Of a stretch of 64,000 bases of DNA, positions 1 to 12,194 are shown in pieces. The notes beneath the pieces were generated by a model that did not search any database, was not told where the DNA came from, and saw only the letters and a program-made list of their open reading frames with translations. Position numbers and translations under genes: made by a program. The stretch spans positions 13,161,246 to 13,225,245 of the forward strand of contig CM032119.1 of assembly GCA_018894105.1 (NCBI GenBank). Reading direction: 5' to 3'. Position 1 is the first letter of the stretch; every line of letters begins with the position of its first letter. The stretch comes from Jacaranda mimosifolia (Eukaryota > Streptophyta > Magnoliopsida > Lamiales > Bignoniaceae).

Positions 1-116
1 AGGTTCAAAGCCAAAAGCGACCTCTTTTGATGCAATATCATTTGAGCTGATCCTCTGTCATTTCATTACATTCATAAGTATGCCTATCAAATAAATTGCT
101 CATTCATGTGGGGGAT
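1..116 (+). mobile_element. 3' end of a Ty1/copia internal region with polypurine tract
   Basis: The last bases of a copia element that begins outside the window. A purine-rich tract ending GTGGGGGAT (about 107-116) sits directly against the TG of the LTR at 117, as expected for the plus-strand primer of reverse transcription. The same stretch occurs reversed at about 3916-4030 next to the minus-strand LTR, so both belong to one family. No open frame remains. Confidence 0.75.
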
Positions 117-1301
117 TGTGAGAATTTTGGCATTATGAGTGATAACCCACCAATTTTGATTAGAATTAATAAGAGTTTTATAAAGTCAAATTTAATGACT
201 TTAAACCAACAATTTCATCTCATTGAGAAGATGTTTATTAAGTGGTTATATGCCAAAAAATAATGAGGAAGTGAATGAGAAAATTCAGCTAAAAATGGAG
301 AATGAGTTAAGGAATAGCTAAGACATGTATATGGGTGGATAGCTTGAAAGTGTCCATCCCACATTGGAATTCAAAGCTAGACTCGAGCTAGTTAAATAAC
401 TTAAGTGTGGCCCAAGAGGTTGGACCCTTTTAGGGGTACCCAAGTCTTTGAAGAGGAGAGAACATTCATGAGTGTGGGTTTGGGTTTGTCTGCAATGAAC
501 CACACACGCGCGCATGCCGCTTACCTATCCAGCCGGCTCGGATTGGGGCAGGGCATGGGCGAAGGCGAGGGCAAGGGCGTGGGTGTCTGTGCGGTCCGGA
601 TATTATCTTTTTAGAGAAAATTTATTTGAAATAAATAAAATATTTTTATTTATTTATCATTAATAATTATGTTCTATAATTATTTTTGATTTCGATTTTG
701 AGATCGACTTTTCCTAATGGTTATGCCCGAAACTTCCAAATATTCCTCTCCTAATGGTCATGTCTGAAAAGTTCAAACAGTTGCAGCGATGTCTTTTCGT
801 TTGAATTCTATAGCTATGTCCTTAAGATTTAAAATTAAAGGTCATAACCTTTAATTACAACTCGTAACATGTATGATGGGTGTACGGTCATGCCTCATGC
901 TATTAGGCACGTGACATCTATAAATATGGGGGGGTACATTCGTGCATTGTGCATAGAAGAAAACATAAAGCATTCATTAATAGAGATTCAAGTCAGTTAA
1001 GGGTTCGGAGTCCAGGCAATTGGAGTGTAGCCTTTATTTGGCCAGGTCGTTGTATCTTGGGAGGTTGTCCGTTAGGAGTCCTCGTGTACCGTTGGAAGGC
1101 GGAGAAAACCTTAAGAAAGCTGCGTCTGTACAAGCCTTAACTCAATCAAAGTGCTAATATAATCATTGTTCCTTGTTTCTTTTCTCAAGTTTTTGTTTTT
1201 AGTGTTCGATTGATGATAAATGTCATATGTTAATTATTTATGCTTTCATTTTGTTACTGCCTATTTGATACCTACACTGGTGCACATAAATATTTCCAAC
1301 A
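117..1301 (+). mobile_element. Ty1/copia 3' LTR, family A, plus orientation
   Basis: A 1185 bp long terminal repeat beginning TGTGAGAATTTTGG and ending TATTTCCAACA, so with TG...CA ends, immediately after a polypurine tract. It is homologous over most of its length to the inverted LTR at 2896-3915: shared blocks include the GGGATGGACACT-type segment (about 345-365 here), a TATAAATA box and the segment around 990-1125. Because the upstream internal sequence is cut by the window edge, this is the 3' LTR; the rest of the element lies to the left. Short open frames inside it (405-614, 949-1140) are LTR sequence, not genes. Confidence 0.8.
919..926 (+). promoter_or_regulatory. TATA box of copia LTR
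   Basis: TATAAATA followed by a G-rich run. The box is conserved at the matching place in the inverted family member (3396-3403, minus), which argues that it is the LTR core promoter rather than a chance AT string. Transcription would start about 30 bp downstream. Confidence 0.55.
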
Positions 1302-2895
1302 ATGTACTTTTTTTAAGTTTTCTACTATAGGTAACAAGTTGATTGCTACATAATGTAACTTATTGTTATTATTAGAATAAAATATTTTTGTTGGTGCGTC
1401 ATCATCAAAAGTGTCACATATTTCTTGCATGGCGTATGATGTGGCAACATAACTTGCCACTTCAAAAAATAAAATAAAAATAAAAATGCCAAAAAATTAA
1501 AAAAAATTATATATAAAAAACCAAAAAAGGACTAACACGAATAAAAATGCCTAAGACTTGAAGAATGAAAATAAACATAAAAAAAAGAAGTAAATTTACA
1601 TATAAAAAAAACATAAAATATATATCCTCCGCATTTATTTTAAATACATAAAAATATTTATGATTTATAAAATATATATATACACACACCTACAAACATT
1701 TACCCCTCCTCCCAGGCTGGCCATGGTAGGGACCTGCCGACCGCCGTGACCAGCTGCAATTTTTGGGGGAGGGGGCTAGTGGCTATGTGGCCACCTAGGG
1801 TAGTAGCTATTTAGGGGGTGGCGGGTGTTGGGCTCTTTGTTGCTTTTTTTTTTATTATTATAAATAATAATAATTAATATATATATAATTTATTATTATT
1901 TAAATTAATAAATAAATTTATTTAAATTGAATTAAAATATTTTAGATATATTATAGAATTTAGTATTATTAAGTAATTTAGATTATATAGATCGGAACAT
2001 ACATTTTTAATTTTAATTTAATTAATCAATAAAATCAATTAAAATTAATTAAATTATTTTAGATATTATTGAATGTATGGTTTAAATTAATAAAATTATA
2101 TTGTGTAAGATGATAGATTTAGAGATTTATATTTTTTATTTTTATTTATTTCATATCTTAATTAAATTAAATTGAATTTAATGAAATTATTTTATATGTG
2201 TCTACTGCTTCAAAATTATTAAATATGTAATCCAAAATTAGTAAGATTATATACTTCAAAGTTAAAAATTAAATTTGTTAAAAAAAAAAAAGTTAAGGTA
2301 ATTTATTATAAATTTGGAGGATATTTGGTATTTTAATTCTAATGTGTAACTTTTAAATCTTTTGAGAACTCAAATTTTATTTAATTGCATGATTTGGACA
2401 AAAACAATAATGAAGAGTATATTTTTAATTATTTATTTATTGATTTCTTAATTAAATTAAATTTAATGGAATTATTTTGATACTTGTACTACTTTAAAAT
2501 TATTAAGATAATATAGTTTAAAGTTATAAATTAGATTCTTAAAAAAATTTAGGTAATAAATTTGTATCAAAATTAAATTATAGGGCTGAAAAGATAATTT
2601 TTTCCTACACTTACAAATTGAATTAAACAAACACTACGGTAACTTATATATAAGGGTTGCACAGGTAGCAAGTTAATGAAACCAATTTAGCAAGTTACCA
2701 GTATAATAAATGGATGGTATAGATCTGTTAATGCATATCAAACAAACTAATACGACTAACATTAGTCATCTACATTTCATGACTAATGCTAGACTTACCC
2801 ATGTAAATAAGTCCCATGGAGAACGATTTATTAGAGACTGAACTGTTTCAAATACATTGCTAGATATAAAACTCAATAAATCAAAATCAATATTC
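1302..2895. repeat. AT-rich relic related to the 28.9 kb Mutator-like element, with GC-rich island
   Basis: No gene. Several blocks resemble the Mutator-like element at 28934-30586: a GGCGTATGATGTGGCA-type segment near 1431-1446 (compare 29146 and 30373), an island of clearly higher GC at about 1705-1835 with a GGCCATGG motif, then AT-rich sequence near 2220-2360 matching about 30000-30130. Clean terminal inverted repeats and target duplication were not found here, so this is a decayed or truncated copy. The inference rests on visual block matching only. Confidence 0.45.
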
Positions 2896-3915
2896 TGTTA
2901 TAAATATTAGAAGTGCTCAAGTGTGTTATATATATAATTTAGAAGCACAAGGGTCGAGATAATCATGCAATATAAATTCAAATATATTCTAAATATATTT
3001 GTAAACAAAGAGATTACATATATATATATATATATTAACACAGAATATACAACAAAGTACAACAAATGAAATTAAAACGGAGCACATAATTCAAACCAGA
3101 AGTTGAACTTATGATTAGAAAGAAAAATCCCAATTAGCTGAGGCCTACACGAATGCAGCTTCCTCAAGATTTTATCTGCCTGCCACTGGTGCCCGAGAAC
3201 TGCTGACGGATAACCTCCCAAAATAAAACTCTGAATAGCCAAAGGCTGTACTCCTATTGCCTGAACCTCCGAACCGAACTGACTTGAAGCTCTGTATGTA
3301 ATGATGTGTGTATGAGAATATGAATGCCTAGGACGCTAGTATGCTAGAATGCTTGTATAAATTTTTCTGATTGAAATGACAGTAGAAAGCACTTATATTT
3401 ATAGGATCTAAGTGTCTATTCCTATAGGACATGACCCTATATCTATCATAGTAAATAAATGTTATGACATTTATTTTGAATTTTAAATTAAGACATGGGT
3501 TGCAACTCTTTTAAGAAATTGGACATGACTATTAGAGGAATAATTTAGGCCTCAAAACTCAAGAAAAAGTAGGAGTATAACAATTATGTAATTTTTATTA
3601 TTATTTAATTATTAAATAAATTTTCTCCAAAATATAATATCCGAACCACAAGCACAACTTTGGTTTGGGATTCCAATGTGGGATGGACACTATCCACCCA
3701 CCTCATATCTTAGAAATTTTTGGCTCATAGCTCACTCTTTAACTCAATTCACTCATTCAATACTTCATTAATTTTGGTATTTAGCTACACTAATAATATC
3801 TCCTCGATCAGACAAAATAATTTATTCAACTTTTATTATTTTTTGTTTCATAAATTCCATTTTATTTTCCTCCAAAGTTGGTGGATCTTTATCCTTAAGT
3901 ACCAAAATTCTAAAA
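2896..3915 (-). mobile_element. Ty1/copia 3' LTR, family A, minus orientation
   Basis: Read on the minus strand this LTR starts at 3915 beside a polypurine tract (ATGTGGGGGAT, 3916-3926) and ends at 2896 with ...TTATAACA. Its order of blocks matches the plus-strand LTR at 117-1301. The first bases have decayed from the family TGTGAG start. It is the 3' LTR of the gag-pol relic at 3916-8464. A (TA)n tract at about 3015-3037 lies inside. Confidence 0.75.
3396..3403 (-). promoter_or_regulatory. TATA box of inverted copia LTR
   Basis: TATAAATA on the minus strand at the position equivalent to 919-926 of the plus-strand copy; the flanking CCTATAAATATAAG matches a standard plant core promoter. Activity today is unknown. 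Confidence 0.5.
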
Positions 3916-6900
3916 ATCCCCCACATGAATGAGCAAATAGTGTGACATATATGCCCATGGATGCAGATGCACGACAGAGGTTCAACTCGAGTGATATTGC
4001 ATTAGGAGAGGTAGCTTTTGACTTTAAACCTTCCTTAGTGAACACTATCAGGTGCACTTGCCAACCAGTCATGTGATGTCTTGAACTATTCGACTTTTTT
4101 GTACACTAAGACAATAGTACTGCACACTACACCACTCAATAGTCAGCTTTATAATTTAACTGTTGTGTTCATTTCGGCACTGAGCAATTCTTGGTATTCA
4201 TGAGTATTATTCTGAGAATTCAGCTTTAAAATTTTCATAGGATCAGCCCAATCCCTATTCACATAGGTGATTCTCATTAATACGTTCATGCTGCACCCCT
4301 ACTCAATATATTGAGGTATGAGAATCGTTAAAAACAATGCTTAACCTAGAACTTTTGCAGGATGCACCGTCTGATCATTAACAGAATGTGCTAAAGGGTA
4401 TGGCCCCCCATAGTGCTTCTATATCAAGTCACAATTGCATAACTTATTTTTATCTTTGAACCTACTTTATGGGATCTCCAATCACATAGGTACAATACCT
4501 ATTATGATGACTCAATTATTTAAAGGCTTCAGTCCCATTTCCTCTGATGACTTATTTACTTGCTCTTTATTTACACCTTTAGTTAGCATATCCGCAAAAT
4601 TAGCCTTAGACTTCACCTAGCCAATTGAGATAACTCCACTAGAGAGCAGTTATCTAACATTATTATGTCTCCTCCTTCTGTGTCCAGACTTACAGTTATA
4701 CATAGCATTCTATGCCATTCTGATGGTAGATTGGCTATCATAGTGGATGCAAATCACCAACACAAGTTTTGGCTAATTTAAAATGTCTTCCAAAAATTGG
4801 CATGGCATTCTGTTTCCTCGTCTACTTTATCCAATGCAATGAACTTTTATTCCATCATTGATCTCAGTATACAAGTTCTTTTCGAGGATTTCCACGATAT
4901 GGCAACCCCACCTAAAGTGGATACATATCCACTCGTGGACTTGAACTCATTAGACTCGAATATCTAATTTGTATCATTGTATCCCTCAATTACAATTGGA
5001 TATCTAGTAGTGCAACCCATGCTTCATGATGTGTTTTAGGTGCCTTAGTACTCTCACAATGACATTCCAATGCTCTTGTCCAGAGTTGCTTGTAAATCTA
5101 CTTAGCTCACTAACTATATATGCAATATCTGGCCTCATCAGTTCATAATGCACATAAGGCTTCCAATTACATACGAGTACTCCACTTGAGCATTTTCTTC
5201 ACCTTCATTTTTGGTAAGATGTTGGTTTATATGTACGGGTGTTTTCACTGAGCTGCTAACGAGATCTAAAAACTTTTGCAACACTTTATCAATATAGTGA
5301 GATTGCGTTAATGCTATCCCATCAGGTGTCCGTACAATTTTAATTCTGAGTATGAGATCAACGAGACCCATATCTTTCATATTGAAATTGCGACTTAGTA
5401 ATTTCTTTGTCTCTTTGATTATGTCATTATTGTTTCACATGATTAGCATATCATCCACGTATAGACATAAAATGATGTATTCAGTTGGTGTACCTCCATA
5501 TGCACACATTTGTTACACTCATTAATCTTGAAGCTATTGGCTATCATGGCTTGATCAAATTTTAGATGACACTATTTAGGTGCTTGTTTTAAATTGTACA
5601 ATTTAATTAATTTACACACTTTCTTCTCTTAGCACAAAACTATGACCCCCTCACGATGTTCCATGTAAATCTCCTCATTGAGGTTACTATTTAAAAGTGC
5701 TATTTTTACATCTATTCGATAAATCTCAAGATTATTAATAGCGGCAAAGGCAATTAATAATCGAATTGAAGTTATTCTAGTCACCAACGAGTAAATACCA
5801 AAGTAGTCAAGACCTTCTTTTTGTCAGTACCCTTTGACTACTAATCTCACCTTGTACTTGTCTATTATACCATCAACTTTTGTTTTTCTCTTCAAAATCC
5901 ATTTATACATTAAAGGTTTATTTCCAGGAGGCAAATCTACTAATTCCCAAGTGTGATTTTGCATAATGGACTCGATTCCATGTTCACTGCTTCTTTCCAT
6001 AAACGAGCATCAGGAATTGTTATTATCTCAGTAAACGTTTGCAATTCACTTTATAATATATAAGTCAAGAAGTGGGTCCAAACAATTTAGTCATTCTAGC
6101 TCTTTTGCTACGTCTAAGCTCAATATCCTCTTAGCTCGTCTCTTGAACTTCTTGAGGCCTTTTAAATATTACTCACCTTTCTTCCTTTTACCAAAAAATA
6201 CTTTTCAAAGAAGCTTGCGTTTCTTGACTCACTATTGTATTGGCTTAAATGTTGTCAATATCATATTAATGTATAAGGAACCGATAGGCAACATTATCTG
6301 TGCATAACCAATAAAGATCTCATCAACTATCTTAGGTCCTATTTTGACCATTTTAGGATGTGGTACTCCTACTTTAGCTAGACACCCCTACACTTGAAGA
6401 TATTAATAGGATGGTGGCATCCTTTCATATGATGTTTTTGTAATTTCTTGTGGGGTATCTTATTAGGTGGATAATTTGCCGTCAGCACTGCCTCTCCCCA
6501 TATATTTTAAAGTGCCCTGTATTAATTAATAAACGCGTTCATCATTTCTTTTAATGTTCGATTTTTGCGCTCAGCAATACCATTTGGTTGTGGTGCACAA
6601 GGTGCTGTTACTTCATGTGTTATTTCATGGTTCATCATAAAATTCTTCAAAAGGGTGAACATATTCACCACCTTTATCATTTCTAAGTATTTTTATTTTC
6701 TTTTTGAGTTGATTCTCAACTTCACTTTTATAATGTTTGCTAGAAAGTATATAAATATGATAATATCTTGTGTAATCATCTCTAAAAGTTATAAAGTAAT
6801 TTTTTTTCCTTCTCTCGGTTGCACCATTTTTAAATCACATATGTCAGTGTGAATTAAATTTAATAGATCAGTGTTTCTTGCAATTGCCTTAAATGGAATT

Positions 6901-8464
6901 TTAGTTACTTTTACCTTCATGCAAACTTTACACTTAATTTTTGTGTCAAAATCCAACTTAGGTAAAATGCCACTTTTATCTAGTTTACTTCAAGTACCAA
7001 AATTTACATGTCCTATTCTAGGATACCATAAATTTAGAGACTCCAACAAGTAAGCCGAATTTACTTTATTTTTATTAGTATCATCTTTTGGTACATTCTT
7101 GAATGTGAAGGTTATTCATTACATTCATTTTAAAAAGACCATCACACAAATAGCCTTTTCCATTATACCATTTTTAGTAAGTACAAATTTGTCAGGTTCA
7201 AAAACTAGCCTAAATTCATTTTTACTAAGCATATGACCTGACACTAGATTTCTTCTTATGTCTTGTTGAGAGTCAACTCCTGTTCAGAAGTCATCTTGAG
7301 CACCACCTTTCCTACTCCATATAATTTGAAAATTGAAGAGTTCCCCCATAACAAGTTTTTATCCTTCGCATTCTCATATGTTGAAAAGAGACTTCTGTCT
7401 GATCACACATGTTGAGTGGCCGCAATGTCCACCCACCACTGCTTGGGATTTTCTATAAAATTCACCTCAAAAACCATAGTTAATAGGTTTAGGTCATTGA
7501 CACCATTTGAGAGACTGTCCACTTCTGTAACGTTTGCATGGGTAGTCTTCTTTTTCTTTGAAATCCCGCCCCTCTTAGAAGTTCCTCCCTATTGATGATT
7601 TCGACAGTCTTTAGCCTTATACACTGGTATGTCACAAACATAGTAGCTCCCCTCAAACTTTATTTTCTTCGTCTCCTTTTGTTGGTCGAACAAGTCTCTT
7701 TTTCACTTGTTTGACGGTCCTTGCTCCACTACTTTTCTCTCATAGGTATTGCCACCACTTTTCCTTATGAGAAGTCGGTTATCTTTTTCTATTCTTAGCT
7801 TCAACATCAAATCTTCGAGATTCATTTCCTTGCATTTATGCTTGAGGTAATTTTTAAAATCTCTCCATCCCGACGGCAATTTTTCTATTAATGCTGCCAC
7901 TTTGAATGCCTTACCAAGCGTAATTCCTTCAGTAGCCAACTCGTGCAGTATCATTTGATACTAATTCACCTAAGACACAGATTTTGAATGTATATAATAT
8001 ATTCAAGGAACTTACCAACAATGAATTTCTTCGTGCCGGCATCCTCTATCTTATACCTTTTCTCAAGGATTCCCAAAGTTCTTTCATCGTAGCAATTGGA
8101 CTGTAGACGTTATATAATGCATTGTCCAGTCCATTAAGTATGTAATTTTTGCATAGGAAATCCCTTGGTTGCATGTATCAACAGTTGCTATGGTCTGCAT
8201 ATTCGGATTTTTCCTTGATGCATTACATTATTCATGCAAGAACCTCACAAGATTCAATGTAGGGAGGTAGAACAACATCTTTTGTTGTCATCTCTTAAAA
8301 TCTTTCCTGTTGAACTTTTATGGTTTCTTTGCTTGTCCGACTGCAACTAGAGTACGAGCAGTGGCAACAGGGGGAGGACCGATGGGAGCATTTTGCGTTC
8401 CACTACCAATGTCAGTCACGTTGGGCTCATTAGGAACACTTGGCATATCATTGTTTGAAACCAT
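3916..8464 (-). pseudogene. Decayed Ty1/copia gag-pol polyprotein (minus strand)
   Basis: A retrotransposon polyprotein relic running from a likely gag start at 8464 down to the polypurine tract at 3926. In order on the minus strand: a gag segment (7954-7703, with the LPSGWRDF and HKCKEMNLEDL motifs of copia gag); a protease-like stretch near 7450-7400 (NPKQWWVDIAATQH) in which the usual D-S/T-G triad is no longer intact; a GAG-pre-integrase and integrase stretch (about 7300-6300, including PNGIAERKNRTLKEMMNAF near 6590-6530); and reverse transcriptase/RNase H (5380-5138, with MKDMGLVDLILRIKI and SHYIDKVL). Stops and frame changes break every domain. No 5' LTR could be recognised beyond 8464; a CACTA terminus starts at 8773 and may have displaced it. 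It cannot encode active enzymes. Confidence 0.85.
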
Positions 8465-8772
8465 AGTTAATTTTTACAAATCAATATAAAAGAATAATTA
8501 TACTATTAATTTGGAATAATTATACTATTGATTTGAAGTTGTAAAACAAAAGTATACTAAAGTTTATCTTCACAATTAAAAAATTGGACAGCTATATAAA
8601 CATATATGTGTGTGTGTGAGTGTATGTGTCTTTTTTATTTGAGAACGGAATGAATTTTTAACACAGAATTTCCACAAGACATATATAAGATATGCTACAA
8701 ATTCTTAAGGTATAAAGAAAGTCAATGTATAGATTTTATCTAATAGGCCCACAACAGTAGTATAATTTCATT
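8465..8772. other. Short unassigned AT-rich stretch
   Basis: Lies where the 5' LTR and primer site of the copia relic should be, but no TGGTATCAGAGC-like primer site and no match to the family A LTR was seen. It contains a short (GT)n run near 8608-8632. Confidence 0.4.
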
Positions 8773-9250
8773 CACTACAAGAAATATTGATTTTAACGAC
8801 CAAATTCTTTGCGACAATAATAAAATGGTAGCTAAATATACATATGTAGCGACCAAAACTCATTTGGTTGGTAATGTCAAGTTACGTAGATCTTTTTGTG
8901 ACCAACTACCATTTGGTAGCAGTAAATGGTTGCTATACTTTAGTGAGCACTAGTATACATTATAGCAACCAAAATTTGGAGTTTTTAGCAAGAATTTTAG
9001 TGGTTACTATAAATAGACATTAATTATTTTCAATTTAGCAACTAAATATTTAATAGTTGCCAAAAGTCTCATAAATTAATTATTAACAACCAATTAATTT
9101 GGTTGCTAAGTTTATTTCTAATAACAACCAAATTTATAAGGTCGCTAAGAGAATACTCATAACAACAAACTCTATATGATCGTTAAAAAATTACTCACAA
9201 CATCCTACTTTATATGATTGCTAAAAAATACTCATAACAAGCATATGGAC
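8773..9250 (+). mobile_element. CACTA (En/Spm) transposon terminus with subterminal repeats
   Basis: Starts with CACTACAAGAAA, the diagnostic terminal inverted repeat of plant CACTA elements, preceded by ATT as a possible 3 bp target copy. The next about 480 bp carry many short motifs of the form GGTTGCTA / TAGCAACC in both orientations (for example near 8861, 8927, 8963, 9100, 9128), as expected for subterminal transposase-binding repeats. The matching TTTCTTGTAGTG end and any transposase were not found, so this is a truncated or very diverged copy. Confidence 0.8.
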
Positions 9251-10954
9251 TTGCCACTAGTTATTCTTCAAAAGAACATCAAAGAATACTTTAAATTGAG
9301 TTTGAAGAGTGAAATTAGTTATTTCAAATATGAAATAATTAATAATAAAATATTAATTATGCAAATAATACTTTAGTTTAAATTTGACTATCTCTAAAAT
9401 TCAAAATATGTTTTATTTAAAGAAAATGAGAACTCATTAAAACTATATTATTTAATTTACTAAAATATTTAGTTTATCTTTATTTCAATTAAATTGAAGT
9501 AAACTTCAAAAAAAAATGTTAATTGAATATACAAATTTTAGTTGTGAATCACAAGACTACAGTACCTTATTCTCTATGACCAAGTCACAAGAAAATAAAG
9601 AGGATTTAATATTGTTGACTATTGGTAAGTGTTTCAGTTTGGAAATTAATTCTAAGTTAAACCAATTGTTATGCGTTGCTTGTTTGTTCAAGCTTTCCCA
9701 TTCTCTTCAAGCCTGAACAAAAGTGCAATTTGACTACAAAGTGTAACCAGTAGCCACAATGTAATTGCCATCTATCACTTCCCTTTCTTTTATGACATGT
9801 CTCAAATCCTCAAGAGAAATGCAGAAGGTGTACTACAAGATATCCTAATCATCAAAAATTGAATTCAATCACTTGAATTTGGGTTCACTTTCGACCTTTC
9901 CAAGGGCATTATCCAATGAAGTGGGAAACTGATTCAAAAGGACAGAGCTCCATGCCGCAATTGCCAAATAGGCCATGCATCAATGAGAAATTTCCACATA
10001 TTAATTAAACAAAACAAAAGAAGTTGACTCAAAGAATAAGTAGCTCGGTAATGTATTTAGTTGAAGTAGCTAAGTAAACCAAACAATATTTTAGAAAAAA
10101 TATGGACCAAGAGATGTTAAAAATTACTATTTCACCAGCTAATCTTGCAAAACAGGCATAATTAAACTAACAAAAGTTGGGTGCATATTTAACCAACAAA
10201 AGTTGCCCAAGCCACCAGGCTCCAGCGCCCCTGTTTTCAATTTTGACTTTCAGTAGTTAACTTTATCAACTACGATGAGCCTATTCATTAGTTTGTACCT
10301 GTATACATTATGTTATAATTATATATATATATATATATATATTCTTACAAATCATTGCTGTTTTTTGTTCAATAGGGTATTATAGAATGACTTTCTTGCC
10401 TTTTTAGACAATCTGGCATTGTTGTAATAATTTATTGCAAATAATTTTAGATTAAATAAATTATTTAAAAAACATTTTTTATTTTAAAAATAAAAAGAAA
10501 CTTCATATTAAATAAGTGGTGTGGTGCATATGCACCGTTTGGCTATGATAAGAGATTTTAGAAGACCAACCACTCAAAAAATGGCTCCCTTTTTTATTTA
10601 ATATTTGTATGTATTTTTTATTTCAATGATAAAACACTGACGTGTGTTCATGATTTTTAATTTATACTTGATGAAAGTTTCAATCTCAAAAGTAGAGATT
10701 CAAATTATTTATCTAGATTTGACTTTGAAGTCTCTTCGTTTGTAAAATCAAGCCTGTAATATAAATATTTTTATATGTATTAAAATTTTATTTTTTATTT
10801 TTTAAAAATTGAACTAAGTTCAAATACCATATTCAGACTTTCCTTAAAAAAAGTGATATTGGATACAATATCCTTAAAATTTGCCTAAATAGGGAAAAAT
10901 TAAAAATAAATTAAAATTTTATTATTATTTGAAGTAATTAAAAAGAACGGACAT
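9251..10954. other. AT-rich intergenic stretch
   Basis: No coding exon or recognisable element. It holds a (TA)n tract at about 10318-10341. The frame at 9516-9716 has no recognisable motif and is probably chance. Confidence 0.4.
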
Positions 10955-11375
10955 AATGGCACGTAGTCCAGTGGCATCAGTCTCCCCTATTATGTCGAAG
11001 GTCTTGAGTTCGAGCCTGAATGGACTCCTTTGTGCACTTTATTTGCATTTAGTTGTGTAGTGTATAATCAATTTGCCTGATTTAACAATATGATAATATT
11101 GATTTGTTGAAAGGATAAGAATTCGTCATTTGTAATGTTTTCTAAAAAAAAAAAAAAAATCTAGTTGTGTAGTGTATAGTTCAATTTGCTTGATTTGACA
11201 TTATGATAATATTGATTTGTTGAAAGGATAAAAATTCATTACTTGTAATGTTTTCTTAAAAAAAAAAAAGTTTTGGTTGTGTTGTGTATAATTCAATTTG
11301 CTTGATTTGACAATATGATAATATTGATTTGTTGAAAGAATAAAAATCCATCACTTGCAATGTTTTCTAAAAAAG
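10955..11375 (+). mobile_element. tRNA-derived SINE with triplicated 3' tail
   Basis: The head has RNA polymerase III promoter elements: an A-box-like TAGTCCAGTGG (10964-10974) and a B-box-like GAGTTCGAGCC (11006-11016) about 40 bp downstream, the spacing of tRNA-derived SINEs. The 3' part is present three times: units start with TAGTTGTGTAG or its variant at 11050, 11162 and 11274, an exact 112 bp period, and each ends in TTTTCT plus an A-run. A possible flanking repeat is AAAAAGAA (about 10939 and about 11371), which is weak. SINEs borrow LINE enzymes for retroposition; it encodes no protein. Confidence 0.7.
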
Positions 11376-11487
11376 AAATAGAACAAAGATAATAAATAAT
11401 TGACCAAGCTAACTTAATTGAAATGTTATCCAATAATATCGATATCACGCATAAAATGTAAAATTGAAAATTAACATCTAACAAAAT

Positions 11488-11619
11488 GATCTACATTTTA
11501 GTACTAATGATCAGAAAATATTGGAGAATAAAATTACATAAGTTCAATGGTAAGATCTGCATTTTAGGGCTAATGACAAAAAAATATTGGAGAAGAAAAT
11601 TACATAAGTTCAATGGTAA
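11488..11619. repeat. 66 bp tandem duplication
   Basis: Two adjacent 66 bp units (11488-11553 and 11554-11619), each starting GATCT(A/G)CATTTTAG and ending AAGTTCAATGGTAA, differing at a modest number of positions. Because 66 is a multiple of three, it creates a repetitive but meaningless open frame. Confidence 0.85.
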
Positions 11620-11956
11620 GAACAACAAGAATGGCTTTGCGGTTACAATTAATATAAACAATTCCAAAGAATAAAATGACACTCCATTAAACATAGAGAA
11701 AGAAGGAAAGAAATTATTGACACTTTGGATCTTTTATTCCACTTCGTGTTCCATTTCCTATTCCAACTTGATGTATATATACATCAAGTGTATCTGATTC
11801 TCAATCAATTATTTAGAAAATATTTAATACACGTGTCATATTTCCATGAAATAAAATAGGAGAATAAACATAAATTAGAATAGAAGATCTAAACCGAATT
11901 ACAGAAGCCTAATTAGACTACAAATACAACTTTCCAGAATAATTATATCATATTTA

Positions 11957-12194
11957 CGTTTTATATTTGGTAGGGTAGAGGTGGGTAGCTTATTGATGGC
12001 GGTGATGGGGGCATCGGCGGCGAAAGACGGGTGTTTGGTGAGCAAAGGGGGGTGATTCTTGGCCTCTTGGCGGTCGGCGTAGGCAGTTGAGAGGTTGATG
12101 CAGGAGCACCGCTCCAGGGAAGCAAAGAAAGCCGTCGCAACGCTCACCCAGCTCGCCACCCGATCAAGCTTCTCATGCTTCACGAATCCGCAGC
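11957..12194 (-). CDS. Possible exon of an unrecognised minus-strand gene
   Basis: About 79 codons stay open and look like coding sequence: GC content and third-position C/G are far above the neighbouring DNA. The product contains ASWVSVATAFFASLERCSC followed by INLSTAYADRQEAKNHPPLL; I do not recognise a named family. A plausible splice acceptor (CATCAG before 12194, reading minus) and donor (GTAAAT just below 11957) bound it. There is no in-frame ATG at the start, which fits an internal exon. Partner exons on the minus strand upstream are uncertain: 13091-12998 could encode a hydrophobic stretch starting MTATGTFFLICGIDF and ends at a good GTAAGT donor, but the frame link is unproven. It could also be a captured gene fragment. 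Confidence 0.35.

Noticed and set aside
10955..11030. Possible tRNA gene
   Set aside because: A and B box motifs are present but the sequence does not fold into a cloverleaf by eye and is followed by an A-tailed body, so a SINE head fits better.
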